A stretch of 64,000 nt of DNA from Nocardiopsis listeri NBRC 13360 (GTDB taxonomy: Bacteria > Actinomycetota > Actinomycetes > Streptosporangiales > Streptosporangiaceae), in contig NZ_BCSH01000021.1 in assembly GCF_001570765.1 (NCBI RefSeq), forward strand, positions 1 to 64,000, given 5' to 3'. The notes beneath the pieces were generated by a model. It searched no databases, was not told the origin of the DNA, and worked only from the letters and a program-made list of their open reading frames with translations. Each line of letters starts with the position of its first letter. The stretch's first letter is position 1. Below are positions 34,374 through 44,315 of this stretch, in pieces. A program made the position numbers and the translations under genes.

Positions 34374-35225
34374 ATGTGCGGTCGATATGCCCAGTCACGG
34401 AACGTGCACCAGCTCCAACTCGCCTTCGGCCTGCCGGAACAGGCGCTGGGGGAGGAGCCCGACCCACGGGCGTGGCCACCGCTGGAGGAACTCGACCCCG
34501 ACTACAACATCTCACCCGGCCGCCCGGTCCAGGCGGTCCTCGGCCCGCCCCCGCAGGGCGGCGCCTCCGGCGTTCCGGGGCCGCGTTCGCTGCACACCCT
34601 GCGCTGGGGACTGGTCCCCTCCTGGGCCAAGGACCGCAACATCGGCTACCGGATGATCAACGCCCGTGGTGAGACCGTCGCCGACAAACCCGCCTTCCGG
34701 TCGGCCTTTCGCCACCGTCGCTGCCTGTTGCCCGCAGACGCCTACTACGAGTGGCAACTGCTCAACAAGGACGGCACGGCCCAGGCCAGTACCTCGCCCG
34801 CCACCGACCCCGGGCATCGCAAGCGCAAGGCCAAGGCGGCCAAGAAGCCCTTCTCCATCCACTACCAGGGTGACGAGCCGCTGGCCATGGCCGGGATCTT
34901 CGAGCGCTGGCGCGACCCCGAGGCCGACGAGGACGACCCCGCCGCCTGGGTGTGGTCGTGCGCCGTGATCACCACCGAGGCCGCCCCCGAACTAGCGCAC
35001 ATCCACGAACGCATGCCCGTGATCATGCCCGCCGACGACTGGGCGACCTGGCTCGACCCGACCTCCGGCCCCGACGACCTGTCCCACCTGCTGGAAGCGA
35101 CCCCGGTGGACCGGTTCTCCGTCGACGAGGTCTCCACCGACGTCAACAGCATCAAGAACAACCACCCCGACCTGCTGGAACCCCTGCCGGCCGGTGACGG
35201 AGAACAGGCGGACACACTCTTCTGA
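34374..35225 (+). CDS. SOS response-associated peptidase (SRAP/YedK-HMCES)
   Basis: SRAP proteins shield abasic sites in single-stranded DNA by forming a covalent thiazolidine link through Cys2. The 283-residue protein begins MCGRYAQSR with Cys2 in place after Met removal. The catalytic Glu126 is in YYEW and the His211 in HERMPVI. An actinobacterial insertion of lysine-rich sequence lies at about 130-160. TAGAAT ends seven bases before the ATG with no SD, so the mRNA is probably leaderless. No LexA-type box is apparent. It stands alone before the thiC riboswitch. Confidence 0.93.
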   Translation: MCGRYAQSRNVHQLQLAFGLPEQALGEEPDPRAWPPLEELDPDYNISPGRPVQAVLGPPPQGGASGVPGPRSLHTLRWGLVPSWAKDRNIGYRMINARGETVADKPAFRSAFRHRRCLLPADAYYEWQLLNKDGTAQASTSPATDPGHRKRKAKAAKKPFSIHYQGDEPLAMAGIFERWRDPEADEDDPAAWVWSCAVITTEAAPELAHIHERMPVIMPADDWATWLDPTSGPDDLSHLLEATPVDRFSVDEVSTDVNSIKNNHPDLLEPLPAGDGEQADTLF

Positions 35226-35314
35226 CTCCGGAGAGGGTGGACAGGGCGGGGCCGGCCCTGTGTATGGTGTCCGGGGCCACAGGGAAGTACCTTCCCCCGG
35301 CCGGGACGACGTGA

Positions 35315-37126
<1,812 letters not shown>

Positions 37127-37216
37127 CACGGAAGCACCGGTGGGCCACCGTTTCTGGCGGCCCACCGGCCCCTGTGACAGGGTGAGCGCAAGAGCCCCGG
37201 TGCACAGGAGGTCCTC

Positions 37217-37750
37217 TTGGAGATCGTCGACTTCGACCTGGCGGTGACCACGGCCGTCTTCGGGCTCTTCTCCTTCGCGTGGTTCGGGTGGGCGCAGGAA
37301 CGGCCGCCCGCCGACCGGGTCCGTTGGGCATTGGGCGCGGGCTCGCTCCTGGCGCTCGGCCCGACGGTGTACGGCGTGATGCGCGCCCTGGATTCCCGGA
37401 GCGAGGGCGCCATCGCCGCCGGGGACGACCTGGGGACGTACCTCATCGTGGTGGGGCCGGAGTTCGCCCTCGCCTTGGTCGGCGCCATCGTCCTACGGGT
37501 CGTCGACCGCTCCGAGTACACCTCCGCCTGGATCTGTCTGGTGGTGGGGGCGCACTTCTTCCCGCTGGCCTCGCTGCTGAACCAGCCCATCCTCTACCTG
37601 GTCGGCGTGCTGCTCTGTGCCTGGCCGTTCCTCGCCGTGCGGGGGGCACACCGCCGTGACGTGTCGATCAGCTTCGCCACCGGCGTCGGCGCGGGAGTCT
37701 GCCTGCTGTTCTTCGGCGTCGTCCTCGCCCTCACCCTCATCGGCGTGTAG
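37217..37750 (+). CDS. Hypothetical polytopic membrane protein
   Basis: This is a 177-residue protein with about six hydrophobic helices and short loops; it does not match a family I can name. The TTG start at 37217 is supported by AGGAGG at 37206-37211 with good spacing. It follows thiC by 90 bases on the same strand but shows no link to thiamine transport motifs. It converges on the methyltransferase gene with only ten bases between them. Confidence 0.75.
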   Translation: MEIVDFDLAVTTAVFGLFSFAWFGWAQERPPADRVRWALGAGSLLALGPTVYGVMRALDSRSEGAIAAGDDLGTYLIVVGPEFALALVGAIVLRVVDRSEYTSAWICLVVGAHFFPLASLLNQPILYLVGVLLCAWPFLAVRGAHRRDVSISFATGVGAGVCLLFFGVVLALTLIGV

Positions 37751-37760
37751 GCGGCCGGGC

Positions 37761-38585
37761 TCAGGAGGGCTTGACGACACTCGCGATCAGGTGCACGCCC
37801 ACGTAGTCGTCGGACTCGGCCGCGTGCATCTCCATCTCCACCAGACGGCTCATGGACCGGGGGTCGCGGGCCAGCATCATCTCCACGGTGGAGGCGGACA
37901 GCACCGTGCGCGGCCGGATCCACTCCAGCTCCATCCCGGAGTCGGTGACCAACTCGGTGAGCTGCTCGGCGGTGAAGCAACGGGTGATGGAACCGTCCGG
38001 CCAGGGCACCAACAACACGTCCGCGCTGGGCGCGTGACTGAGTTCGGGCCAGTAGTCCTGTTCGGCCAGCAGTGCCATGCCCAGCACCACGGAGTCCACG
38101 CACAGCAGGGCCCGCCCGCCTGGTCGTAGGACCCGGGCGACCTCGGCCACGGAGCCCTCCGTGGCCAGGTGCCGGGAGAGGACCCGGTTGTCGGCGATCA
38201 CCCCGTCGAAGGAACCCTCCGCGAAGGAACGCAGGAACGCGGAGTCGCCGACCACGTGGCGCAGCCGCCCCCGGCGGGCCGGCCGGGGCACCACCGCGGC
38301 CCGACCGTTGACCAGGGTGAGCGGCCACCGTCTCGCCGCGTCCACGGAAGGCAGGAGGGTGACCACGTCGTGTCCCGCGGCCACGGCTCGGGAGGTGCCT
38401 TGGAAGTCCGGACCGGACAGGTCGAGCAGACGGGAGGGCGTGGCCGGTAGCCAGCGGCTGATCTGCGCCTCGGCGACGGCCCAGTAGAAACGCCAGTAGT
38501 CCGACAGTCGGTCGGTGGTGGCGAACTGCGCCGCGGGCGATCGGGGGCGATCGGAGGCCGGGGTCGGGGACGGTCGCACGTGCAC
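37761..38585 (-). CDS. SAM-dependent methyltransferase-like protein
   Basis: This 274-residue protein has a Rossmann-like methyltransferase core. [18 protein letters not shown] takes the place of motif I but lacks the usual GxGxG. Later come [14 protein letters not shown] and [16 protein letters not shown], the normal motif II/III region after which a helix and strands follow. The altered glycine motif makes SAM binding less certain. The GTG start faces the sigR promoter region divergently. Its substrate is unknown. Confidence 0.75.
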   Translation of the reverse strand: MHVRPSPTPASDRPRSPAAQFATTDRLSDYWRFYWAVAEAQISRWLPATPSRLLDLSGPDFQGTSRAVAAGHDVVTLLPSVDAARRWPLTLVNGRAAVVPRPARRGRLRHVVGDSAFLRSFAEGSFDGVIADNRVLSRHLATEGSVAEVARVLRPGGRALLCVDSVVLGMALLAEQDYWPELSHAPSADVLLVPWPDGSITRCFTAEQLTELVTDSGMELEWIRPRTVLSASTVEMMLARDPRSMSRLVEMEMHAAESDDYVGVHLIASVVKPS

Positions 38586-38690
38586 TCCTCTCCCAATCCT
38601 TCAGGTGTCCTACCCGCACTCTGCCATGCCTCACCTTTACCGACGGGGCCAATCGTCGAACTTTCGAGGGTCGTCGGTCGTCGGCTCGGC

Positions 38691-38716
38691 GGAATCAGTG
38701 GGCGGAACCCGTTGTT
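38691..38716 (+). promoter_or_regulatory. SigR-type autoregulatory promoter of sigR
   Basis: GGAAT (38691-38695), an 18-base spacer, and GTT (38714-38716) match the SigR consensus. The site lies 84 bases before the upstream start at 38800 and 183 bases before the start at 38899. Confidence 0.8.
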
Positions 38717-38898
38717 GTCAACGAGACCTGACCGGAAAGTGCGGGTGCCCGGGGGGTGTTCGCCGTATTCGTCACTCGCGAGGGAGGAACACGAGAACCA
38801 TGCCGACTGCCGGCGCGTGCTTGGAACGCGAGGAAGTGGTGTCGACGTCAGGCCACGTCGATGTGGGGGTCCGGGGTGTGGGACCGTATCGTTTGGAT

Positions 38899-39612
38899 AT
38901 GGACACCCCACCAGGGACCAGCGCGAGGAGGCCGAAGGGCTTGGAACAGAGCCAGGAGACAGCCGAGGAACGGGACGAGCGGTTCGAGAGGGACGTGCTC
39001 CCCTTCCTCGACCAGCTCTACTCGGCGGCGCTGCGCATGACCCGTAACCCGGCGGACGCGGAGGATCTGGTTCAGGAGACCTTCGCGAAGGCGTTCGGTT
39101 CCTTCCACCAGTTCAAGGAGGGGACCAACCTCAAGGCGTGGCTGTACCGCATCCTCACGAACACCTTCATCAACTCGTACCGGAAGAAGCAGCGGGAGCC
39201 GAAGCAGGCCGGCACCGAGGACGTCGAGGACTGGCAGCTCGCGCGGGCCGCGACGCACACCGCGGCCGGGCTGAAGTCCGCCGAGGCCGAGGCGCTCGAA
39301 CACCTTCCCGACAGTGACGTCAAGCGCGCGTTGCAGGATCTTCCGGAGGACTTCCGTATCGCGGTCTACCTCGCCGACGTCGAGGGGTTCGCGTACAAGG
39401 AGGTCGCCGAGATCATGGGGACCCCCATCGGGACGGTCATGTCGCGTCTGCACAGGGGGCGGCGCCAGCTGCGTACCTACCTCGAGGAGTACGCGGTGGA
39501 CCGCGGGTTCCTCCCGGCGACACGGGCGGCCGAGGCCGCCGGAGTGGGCGCCACTGGTTCTTCCGCCGGAGGGCGGACACGGAGCGGGTCGGATCGAGGA
39601 GATCGACGATGA
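38899..39612 (+). CDS. sigR: Thiol-stress ECF sigma factor SigR
   Basis: SigR directs RNA polymerase to genes for thioredoxin, mycothiol and protein quality control after thiol oxidation. The 237-residue form has region 2 ([32 protein letters not shown]) and region 4 ([47 protein letters not shown]). The -10 and -35 binding helices are clear. The frame continues upstream to ATG 38800, which has GGGAGG before it. That start would add 33 residues and give a longer form like the unstable SigR-prime of S. coelicolor. The SD before 38899 is weak. rsrA overlaps the stop by ATGA, so sigma and anti-sigma are co-translated. Confidence 0.93.
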   Translation: MDTPPGTSARRPKGLEQSQETAEERDERFERDVLPFLDQLYSAALRMTRNPADAEDLVQETFAKAFGSFHQFKEGTNLKAWLYRILTNTFINSYRKKQREPKQAGTEDVEDWQLARAATHTAAGLKSAEAEALEHLPDSDVKRALQDLPEDFRIAVYLADVEGFAYKEVAEIMGTPIGTVMSRLHRGRRQLRTYLEEYAVDRGFLPATRAAEAAGVGATGSSAGGRTRSGSDRGDRR

Positions 39613-39917
39613 GCGGCGGCCACGACAAACCCGAGAAGGACACCCCGTGCAGTGAGATGCTCGATCAGATCTACGTCTACATCGACGGTGAGCTCGGCGA
39701 GGGCGACTGCGAACAGGTCCGTGAGCACTTGAGCGGATGCAACCCGTGCCTGGACGAGTACGGCCTGGAGGAGGCCGTGAAGAAGCTCGTGGCCAAGCAC
39801 TGCGGTTGTGATCCGGTCCCACTGGACCTGCGGGACAAGGTGCTGGGTCGGTTGGCGCGCGCTCGCGAGGAGCAGTTGGCCCGGGAGGCGAAGGCCGCCG
39901 GTACCCCACCAGGCTGA
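39609..39917 (+). CDS. rsrA: Redox-sensing anti-sigma factor RsrA
   Basis: RsrA is a zinc-binding anti-sigma factor that holds SigR when its cysteines are reduced and releases it when a disulfide forms. The 102-residue protein has the ZAS motif HxxxCxxC at His40, Cys44 and Cys47 plus an N-terminal Cys14, matching the Cys11/His37/Cys41/Cys44 set of S. coelicolor RsrA. Extra cysteines are at 34, 65 and 67. It is translationally coupled to sigR and followed by a strong intrinsic terminator. Confidence 0.95.
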   Translation: MSGGHDKPEKDTPCSEMLDQIYVYIDGELGEGDCEQVREHLSGCNPCLDEYGLEEAVKKLVAKHCGCDPVPLDLRDKVLGRLARAREEQLAREAKAAGTPPG

Positions 39918-39934
39918 GGGCTCGTCCCCTACTC

Positions 39935-39969
39935 GGCGAAGGCTGGAATTCCAGCCTTCGCCATTTTTT
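39935..39969 (+). terminator. Intrinsic terminator of sigR-rsrA
   Basis: A perfect 28-base palindrome at 39935-39962 (arms GGCGAAGGCTGGAA and its complement) is followed by A and six Ts at 39964-39969. Confidence 0.95.
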
Positions 39970-40507
39970 GTGCCCGGATGAGGACGATGTTCTCTGCTCT
40001 GTTTTGCTCTGTTCATATGCCTTTGTGGCGTTGTGTCGCTTTACCTCCCTTGGGTATGAGGGTTTTGGTCACCAGACGCCTTGTCGGATGGTTCGGGGAG
40101 TGGTCGACACGCCCGATCGGTTCGAGGTTCTTTCGGTCGTGATCGAGTCGGAATGATTTTCCTGAGGTCCGAATCAGCGCACTTCGGTTGGTTGCGGGGA
40201 GTAGTTATCACTGCTGGGGTCTGGGGTGTGTTGTGGGCGGACGGTCGAATCACACGTGGATCTTCCGTGTCCGGACAAAAGCGTACGGTTACCCTGGGTA
40301 GTCTTCTTGTGTTTCTAATTGAATTAGTAATTCCACGCTTCGGAAGTCGATCATCCGAAAGTGTCTTTCGGGCTGCCCAGTTCGGGCTGTGGGTAATCAT
40401 GTGGGTCTCGAGGCCCGTTAAACTGAAGGCCTTATCCAACGAATGGGGTAATTTGTGCGGCGTGCTCGGGGATGAGCGGGGCGTCGCCATGGGGAGAGGG
40501 GACAGCG
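39970..40507 (+). other. Lower-GC intergenic region before the HD-GYP pair
   Basis: This region is visibly richer in A/T than its neighbours. It contains perfect palindromes TACCCTGGGTA (40290-40300) and CTAATTGAATTAG (40315-40327). One weak open frame (40081-40599) has unconvincing codon use. I do not recognise a GEMM or ydaO riboswitch. It may be a long regulated leader for the small peptide and the HD-domain genes, or acquired DNA. Confidence 0.45.
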
Positions 40508-40585
40508 ATGTTCGCTGGCATGTACGTGGCTGCGATGTACGGAATTTTCATGGCTTCCGCTTTTACCGGATGGACCTGGTGGTAG
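40508..40585 (+). CDS. Candidate 25-residue hydrophobic microprotein
   Basis: A short frame starts at ATG 40508 behind GGGAGAGGGGAC and encodes MFAGMYVAAMYGIFMASAFT then GWTWW. It would form one transmembrane helix with an aromatic tail. It is unusually rich in Met, Phe, Tyr and Trp for this genome and has a good SD. It precedes the HD-GYP gene by 56 bases. No family is recognised; it could be a membrane micropeptide or a translational leader for the downstream gene. Confidence 0.45.
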   Translation: MFAGMYVAAMYGIFMASAFTGWTWW

Positions 40586-40641
40586 AACAGAACCGGTGAA
40601 ACCATGACAGTCCGGTCGTCGTCGGTGGGGGGTGAACGGGG

Positions 40642-42063
40642 GTGCGGGCTCTTCCAGGGGGCGCGCGTGTCTACGTAGGGATCATCGTTGTCTGCGCCGT
40701 GGCCATTGTGCTCATCGGTCCCTATCAAGGGATCGACACGGGGACTCTGGCGCTCATGGTGGTTCTCTTCGTGGTCGCGGAGTCGATCAGTACACACGTC
40801 CTCGTCGACGTCAAAGAGGCCGGCATCTCGCCCAGTTCGGCCGTGGCGCTGGCCGCGGTCGTTCTGGTCGGTCCGGTCGGCGCGGCCGTCGTCGGGTTCT
40901 CCTGCGCCCTGGCCCTTCGCCGACAGGCCGTGGTCAAGCGGGCCTTCAACGGGGCCCAGTACGCGATCGCGGGCTACGCGACCGGACACGTCTACCTCCT
41001 ACTCGGCGGGATCGTCGGGGTACCGACCCAGTCGCACTTTCCCGGGATCGTGCTTCCGTACGTCGCGGCGGTCCTGACCTACACCGTGCTCAACTCGGCG
41101 CTCATCGCCATCCTCATGTGGTGCCTGGGCGCCACCCGTCAGGTCTCGGGTGGTCGGCCCCAACGCTGGCGTCCCCTGGTCGCCCTGGAGCTCTCCTCCA
41201 TCGGCTACCAGATGCTGGGACTGGCGATCGCCGCGGTCTGGGGCGCGGTCGGTGTCGTCGCGACGCTGCTGATCCTGTTGCCCCTGTTCATCGCGCGATG
41301 GACCTTCGGGCAGCAGACCGCGGAGGCGCGTGCGCACGAGGCCACCCTGGCCACTCTGTGCCAGGCGGTGGAGACCAAGGACTACTACACCCGCGGGCAC
41401 TGCATGCGTGTGGCCGAGGGGTCGGCCATGATCGCCGCCGAACTGGGCATGTCCGCGGAGCGGGTGCAGAAGATCCGGTACGCCGGGATGCTCCACGACA
41501 TCGGCAAGCTCGGGGTACCGACCAAGGTGATCCAAAAGACCGGCAAGCTCACCGACGACGAGTACGCCGCGATCAAACTGCATCCGACCCGCGGTTACGA
41601 GATCGTCCGGGAGATCAGCTTCCTCGACGAGGCCCTCGCCGGTATCCGCCACCACCACGAAAGGTTGGACGGACGCGGGTATCCGATGGGTCTGGTCGGG
41701 ATGGAGATCCCCGAGTCCGCCCGCATCATCAGCGTCGCCGACGTCTTCGACTGTCTGACCTCCACACGGTCCTACCGCAAGGCCTGGTCGGTGGAGGAGG
41801 CCATCGTCGAACTCCGTCGGTGCGCGGGCACCCAATTCGACCCCCGGATGGTCGAGGCCATGGTCCGCGCGGTCAGTCGCGAGGGTTGGCAGACCCCGGA
41901 CATCACCGAACCTCCGGGTGGCCGCTACGGTTCCTGCGAGAAGGCCGACCCCGCTCCCGCCACCGGCGCACCCGTACCGGCCCCGGCGAAGAAGGGTGGT
42001 GGCACGGCCACGGTCGCCGAGTCCACCTCGGCCGGAGCCGTGACGGGTGGTCAGGACCGGTGA
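40642..42063 (+). CDS. Membrane-bound HD-GYP domain protein
   Basis: This 473-residue protein has an N-terminal membrane region of about seven helices (residues 8-220). An HD-GYP domain follows, with HD at His285/Asp286 in MLHDIGKLGVP and HHHERLDGRGYP with the GYP at 346-348. Such domains hydrolyse cyclic di-GMP or related dinucleotides on a di-iron or tri-iron centre, and the ligands look complete. The C-terminal 70 residues are Ala/Pro/Thr-rich. The GTG start has GGGGGG-type purines upstream. A second HD protein overlaps its stop (TGATG). An HD-type gene also follows rsrA in Streptomyces. Confidence 0.9.
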   Translation: MRALPGGARVYVGIIVVCAVAIVLIGPYQGIDTGTLALMVVLFVVAESISTHVLVDVKEAGISPSSAVALAAVVLVGPVGAAVVGFSCALALRRQAVVKRAFNGAQYAIAGYATGHVYLLLGGIVGVPTQSHFPGIVLPYVAAVLTYTVLNSALIAILMWCLGATRQVSGGRPQRWRPLVALELSSIGYQMLGLAIAAVWGAVGVVATLLILLPLFIARWTFGQQTAEARAHEATLATLCQAVETKDYYTRGHCMRVAEGSAMIAAELGMSAERVQKIRYAGMLHDIGKLGVPTKVIQKTGKLTDDEYAAIKLHPTRGYEIVREISFLDEALAGIRHHHERLDGRGYPMGLVGMEIPESARIISVADVFDCLTSTRSYRKAWSVEEAIVELRRCAGTQFDPRMVEAMVRAVSREGWQTPDITEPPGGRYGSCEKADPAPATGAPVPAPAKKGGGTATVAESTSAGAVTGGQDR

Positions 42064-43397
42064 TGACACAACAGCAGTCGGACGGACCCGCGGCCGCGGG
42101 ACCGGAGGGTGGTGGACCCGAGGGCGGAGCCCTGGAGCACCAGCGTCGGCGCGAACCGTTCTGGCGCACCTCACGTCCCCTACGGGCCCTGCTCGTGGCG
42201 GGGGTGGGCGCCGCGTCCCTGACCGCGTTGGTCGGTACCGCGGTCAACGGGGTCGTCGATCCGGAGGTCGCCCTGGCGTTCTGCCTGGTGATCGCCGCGG
42301 GCGAGTTGGCCAGGATCAACCTGCCCGGGCAGCGGGAGTCCGCGCCGATCGCGCTGTCCGGCGCGATCGCCTACGCGTACCTGATCAGTCTGGGCGGCGA
42401 TCCGGTCCACCACGGCGTCGGTCAGGTCGTGGCGGTGGTGGCCTTGGGCGTGGCCCTGGGCGAACTCCCGCACGTGGCCGTCGGGCGCAGCCCCAGGGTG
42501 GAGGGGGTCGCCCGCCGGGTGCTCACCGCCCTGCTGCTGGCCGCGGCCTTCCGGCCGTTGGCCGACCACCTGTCCTTGACCGAACCGTCGATCCTGCTCG
42601 CCCTGATCATGATCGGGCTGATCCTGGCGGCCTGGTCGGTGGACGTGGCGATCTCCGCGCTGCTGCGGGCGGAACGACTGCGCACCCGCCTGTTGGTGGC
42701 CGCCGAGGACGAGGCCAGGGCCCAGGTCGCCACCGGTGTCGCGATCGCCTCCAGCGGTGTGCTCATAGCGCTGGCCTGCACCATCACCGGCCTGGTCGGT
42801 CTGCTGGTGTTCAGCGCCCCGCTGCTGGTCTCCCAGGTGGCCTTCCGTAGGCACGCCGAGGTGCGCCGCACCTACCTGGAGACCGTGCGAGCGCTGTCCC
42901 GGGTCACCGAGGTGGGCGGCTACGTCGAGAACGGGCACTCACGCAGGGTGAGCCGACTCGCCCACGGCATCGCCTGCGAGCTCGGTCTGGCCGAGAACGA
43001 GCTGTTGGAATTGGAGTACGCGGCGCTGATGCACGACATCGGCCAGCTGTCGTTGCGCGAACCCATCGCGGGTGGGGCCACCGTGCTGTCCTCGCCACGC
43101 GAGCAGCGCCGCATCGCCGAGTTGGGATCGGCGATCATCCGGGAGACCGGTGTGCTGGACAGCGTCGCCGAACTGGTCCGCCGTCAGTGCGAGCCGCTGG
43201 CCGGTGACGGCGACGAGGGCGTGCCCCCGCTGGGCAGCCGCATCATCAAGGTCGCCAACGCCTTCGACGACCTCGTCGGTGACACGCGCGAGGACGAACG
43301 CCGCACCGCGGTGATCGAACGACTGCGGATGGACACCGGAAGCGAGTACGACCCCCGCGTGGTCGACGCCCTGGACCGAGTACTCGCCCGCGGCTGA
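42063..43397 (+). CDS. Membrane HD-domain protein, degenerate HD-GYP paralogue
   Basis: This 444-residue protein has a disordered N-terminal region, about seven helices between 45 and 270, and a C-terminal HD domain with GHSRRVSRLAHG and LMHDIGQL (His324/Asp325). The HHHE...GYP segment of its upstream neighbour is replaced by a stretch around RRQCEPLAGDGDEG, so the GYP signature and part of the metal ligands are missing. It overlaps the first HD-GYP gene by one base. It may regulate or dimerise with the complete paralogue instead of hydrolysing a dinucleotide. Confidence 0.82.
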   Translation: MTQQQSDGPAAAGPEGGGPEGGALEHQRRREPFWRTSRPLRALLVAGVGAASLTALVGTAVNGVVDPEVALAFCLVIAAGELARINLPGQRESAPIALSGAIAYAYLISLGGDPVHHGVGQVVAVVALGVALGELPHVAVGRSPRVEGVARRVLTALLLAAAFRPLADHLSLTEPSILLALIMIGLILAAWSVDVAISALLRAERLRTRLLVAAEDEARAQVATGVAIASSGVLIALACTITGLVGLLVFSAPLLVSQVAFRRHAEVRRTYLETVRALSRVTEVGGYVENGHSRRVSRLAHGIACELGLAENELLELEYAALMHDIGQLSLREPIAGGATVLSSPREQRRIAELGSAIIRETGVLDSVAELVRRQCEPLAGDGDEGVPPLGSRIIKVANAFDDLVGDTREDERRTAVIERLRMDTGSEYDPRVVDALDRVLARG

Positions 43398-43428
43398 CAC
43401 CGTCGGCCGCGGGCGGTCGCCCCCGGGG

Positions 43429-44169
43429 TCAGTCCATCGGGGGACGCAGACGTGTGACGAACTTGTACCGGTCACCGCGGTAGAGCGAGCGCACCCACTC
43501 CACCGGGTGGCCGTCACCGTCGAAACTGTGCTGGCAGTGCAGGACCAGCGGCAGACCCACGTCCACACCGAGCAGTCGGGCCTCGTTCGGGGTCGCCAGC
43601 ACGGTCTCGATGGACGCCTCCGCCTCCGCGAGGGACACCTCGTACGCGCTCGCCAGAGCCTCGTAGAGCGAGGCGTAGCGGTCGAGCTGCCGTCGAAGCC
43701 CGGGGAAGCGTCGCGCGGCCAGGTGGGCGGTCTCCACCGCCATGGGTTCGCCGTTGGCCAAACGGAGCCGCTCGATCCGCAGCACACGACCGCCGGAGCG
43801 GATCGCCAGGAGCTCGGCCAGCTGGTCGTCGGCGTTGATGTAGCTGACGTCCAGGATGCGGGTGGCCGGGTGCAGACCGTGGGCGCGCATCTCCTGGGTG
43901 TAGCTGGTCAACTGAAGGATCTGGGCGACCTTCGGTTTGGCGACGAAGGTGCCCTTGCCCTGGATGCGCAGCAGGCGACCCTCGACCACCATCTCGGTCA
44001 GGGCCTGTCGCACGGTGGTGCGCGAGGTGCCGAACTGGGTGGCCAAGGCACGCTCCGGCGGGACCGGGTTGCCCGCCGGCATCGCCTCGATCAGCTCCAG
44101 TAGCTGCTTCTTGACCTGGTAGTACTTGGGCACCCGGGGGTTGCCTTCCAATGCCCGCTGAACCGTCAT
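43429..44169 (-). CDS. dasR: GntR/HutC-family regulator DasR
   Basis: DasR is the global regulator that senses glucosamine-6-phosphate and controls GlcNAc uptake, chitin use and, in Streptomyces, development and antibiotics. The 246-residue protein has the N-terminal winged helix ([40 protein letters not shown]) and the UTRA effector domain ending [19 protein letters not shown]. The stretches [30 protein letters not shown] and [19 protein letters not shown] are nearly the S. coelicolor DasR sequence. ATG 44169 is chosen from homology. A dre-like site lies between it and pdtaS. Its target nagA is at 19.6 kb. Confidence 0.92.
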   Translation of the reverse strand: MTVQRALEGNPRVPKYYQVKKQLLELIEAMPAGNPVPPERALATQFGTSRTTVRQALTEMVVEGRLLRIQGKGTFVAKPKVAQILQLTSYTQEMRAHGLHPATRILDVSYINADDQLAELLAIRSGGRVLRIERLRLANGEPMAVETAHLAARRFPGLRRQLDRYASLYEALASAYEVSLAEAEASIETVLATPNEARLLGVDVGLPLVLHCQHSFDGDGHPVEWVRSLYRGDRYKFVTRLRPPMD

Positions 44170-44248
44170 CAGTCTCCTCCGCCACGTCCGGTGTTCGCCA
44201 CGCACATCCCGTGCCGTGATGGCCGGTGGCCGGCCCTTCCGGCCGCCG

Positions 44249-44264
44249 ATTGGTGTGGACCATT
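44249..44264. promoter_or_regulatory. dre-like DasR binding site
   Basis: ATTGGTGTGGACCATT matches the 16-base dre consensus ACTGGTCTAGACCAGT at 12 positions, including both TGGT and ACCA half-sites. It lies in the divergent dasR-pdtaS region, so autoregulation and an effect on pdtaS are both possible. Confidence 0.65.
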
Positions 44265-44315
44265 GGTCGAGTGCGTATCCCTTGAGTATGCACGGCTTCA
44301 TGGGATGATTTGTGA

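Noticed and set aside
39970-40507. GEMM (c-di-GMP) or ydaO riboswitch before the HD-GYP gene
   Set aside because: The conserved core sequences of either class are not recognisable; only generic palindromes are present.
40081-40599. A 172-codon frame in the lower-GC region
   Set aside because: Codon use is atypical and no SD or domain is seen; the short frame at 40508 fits better.
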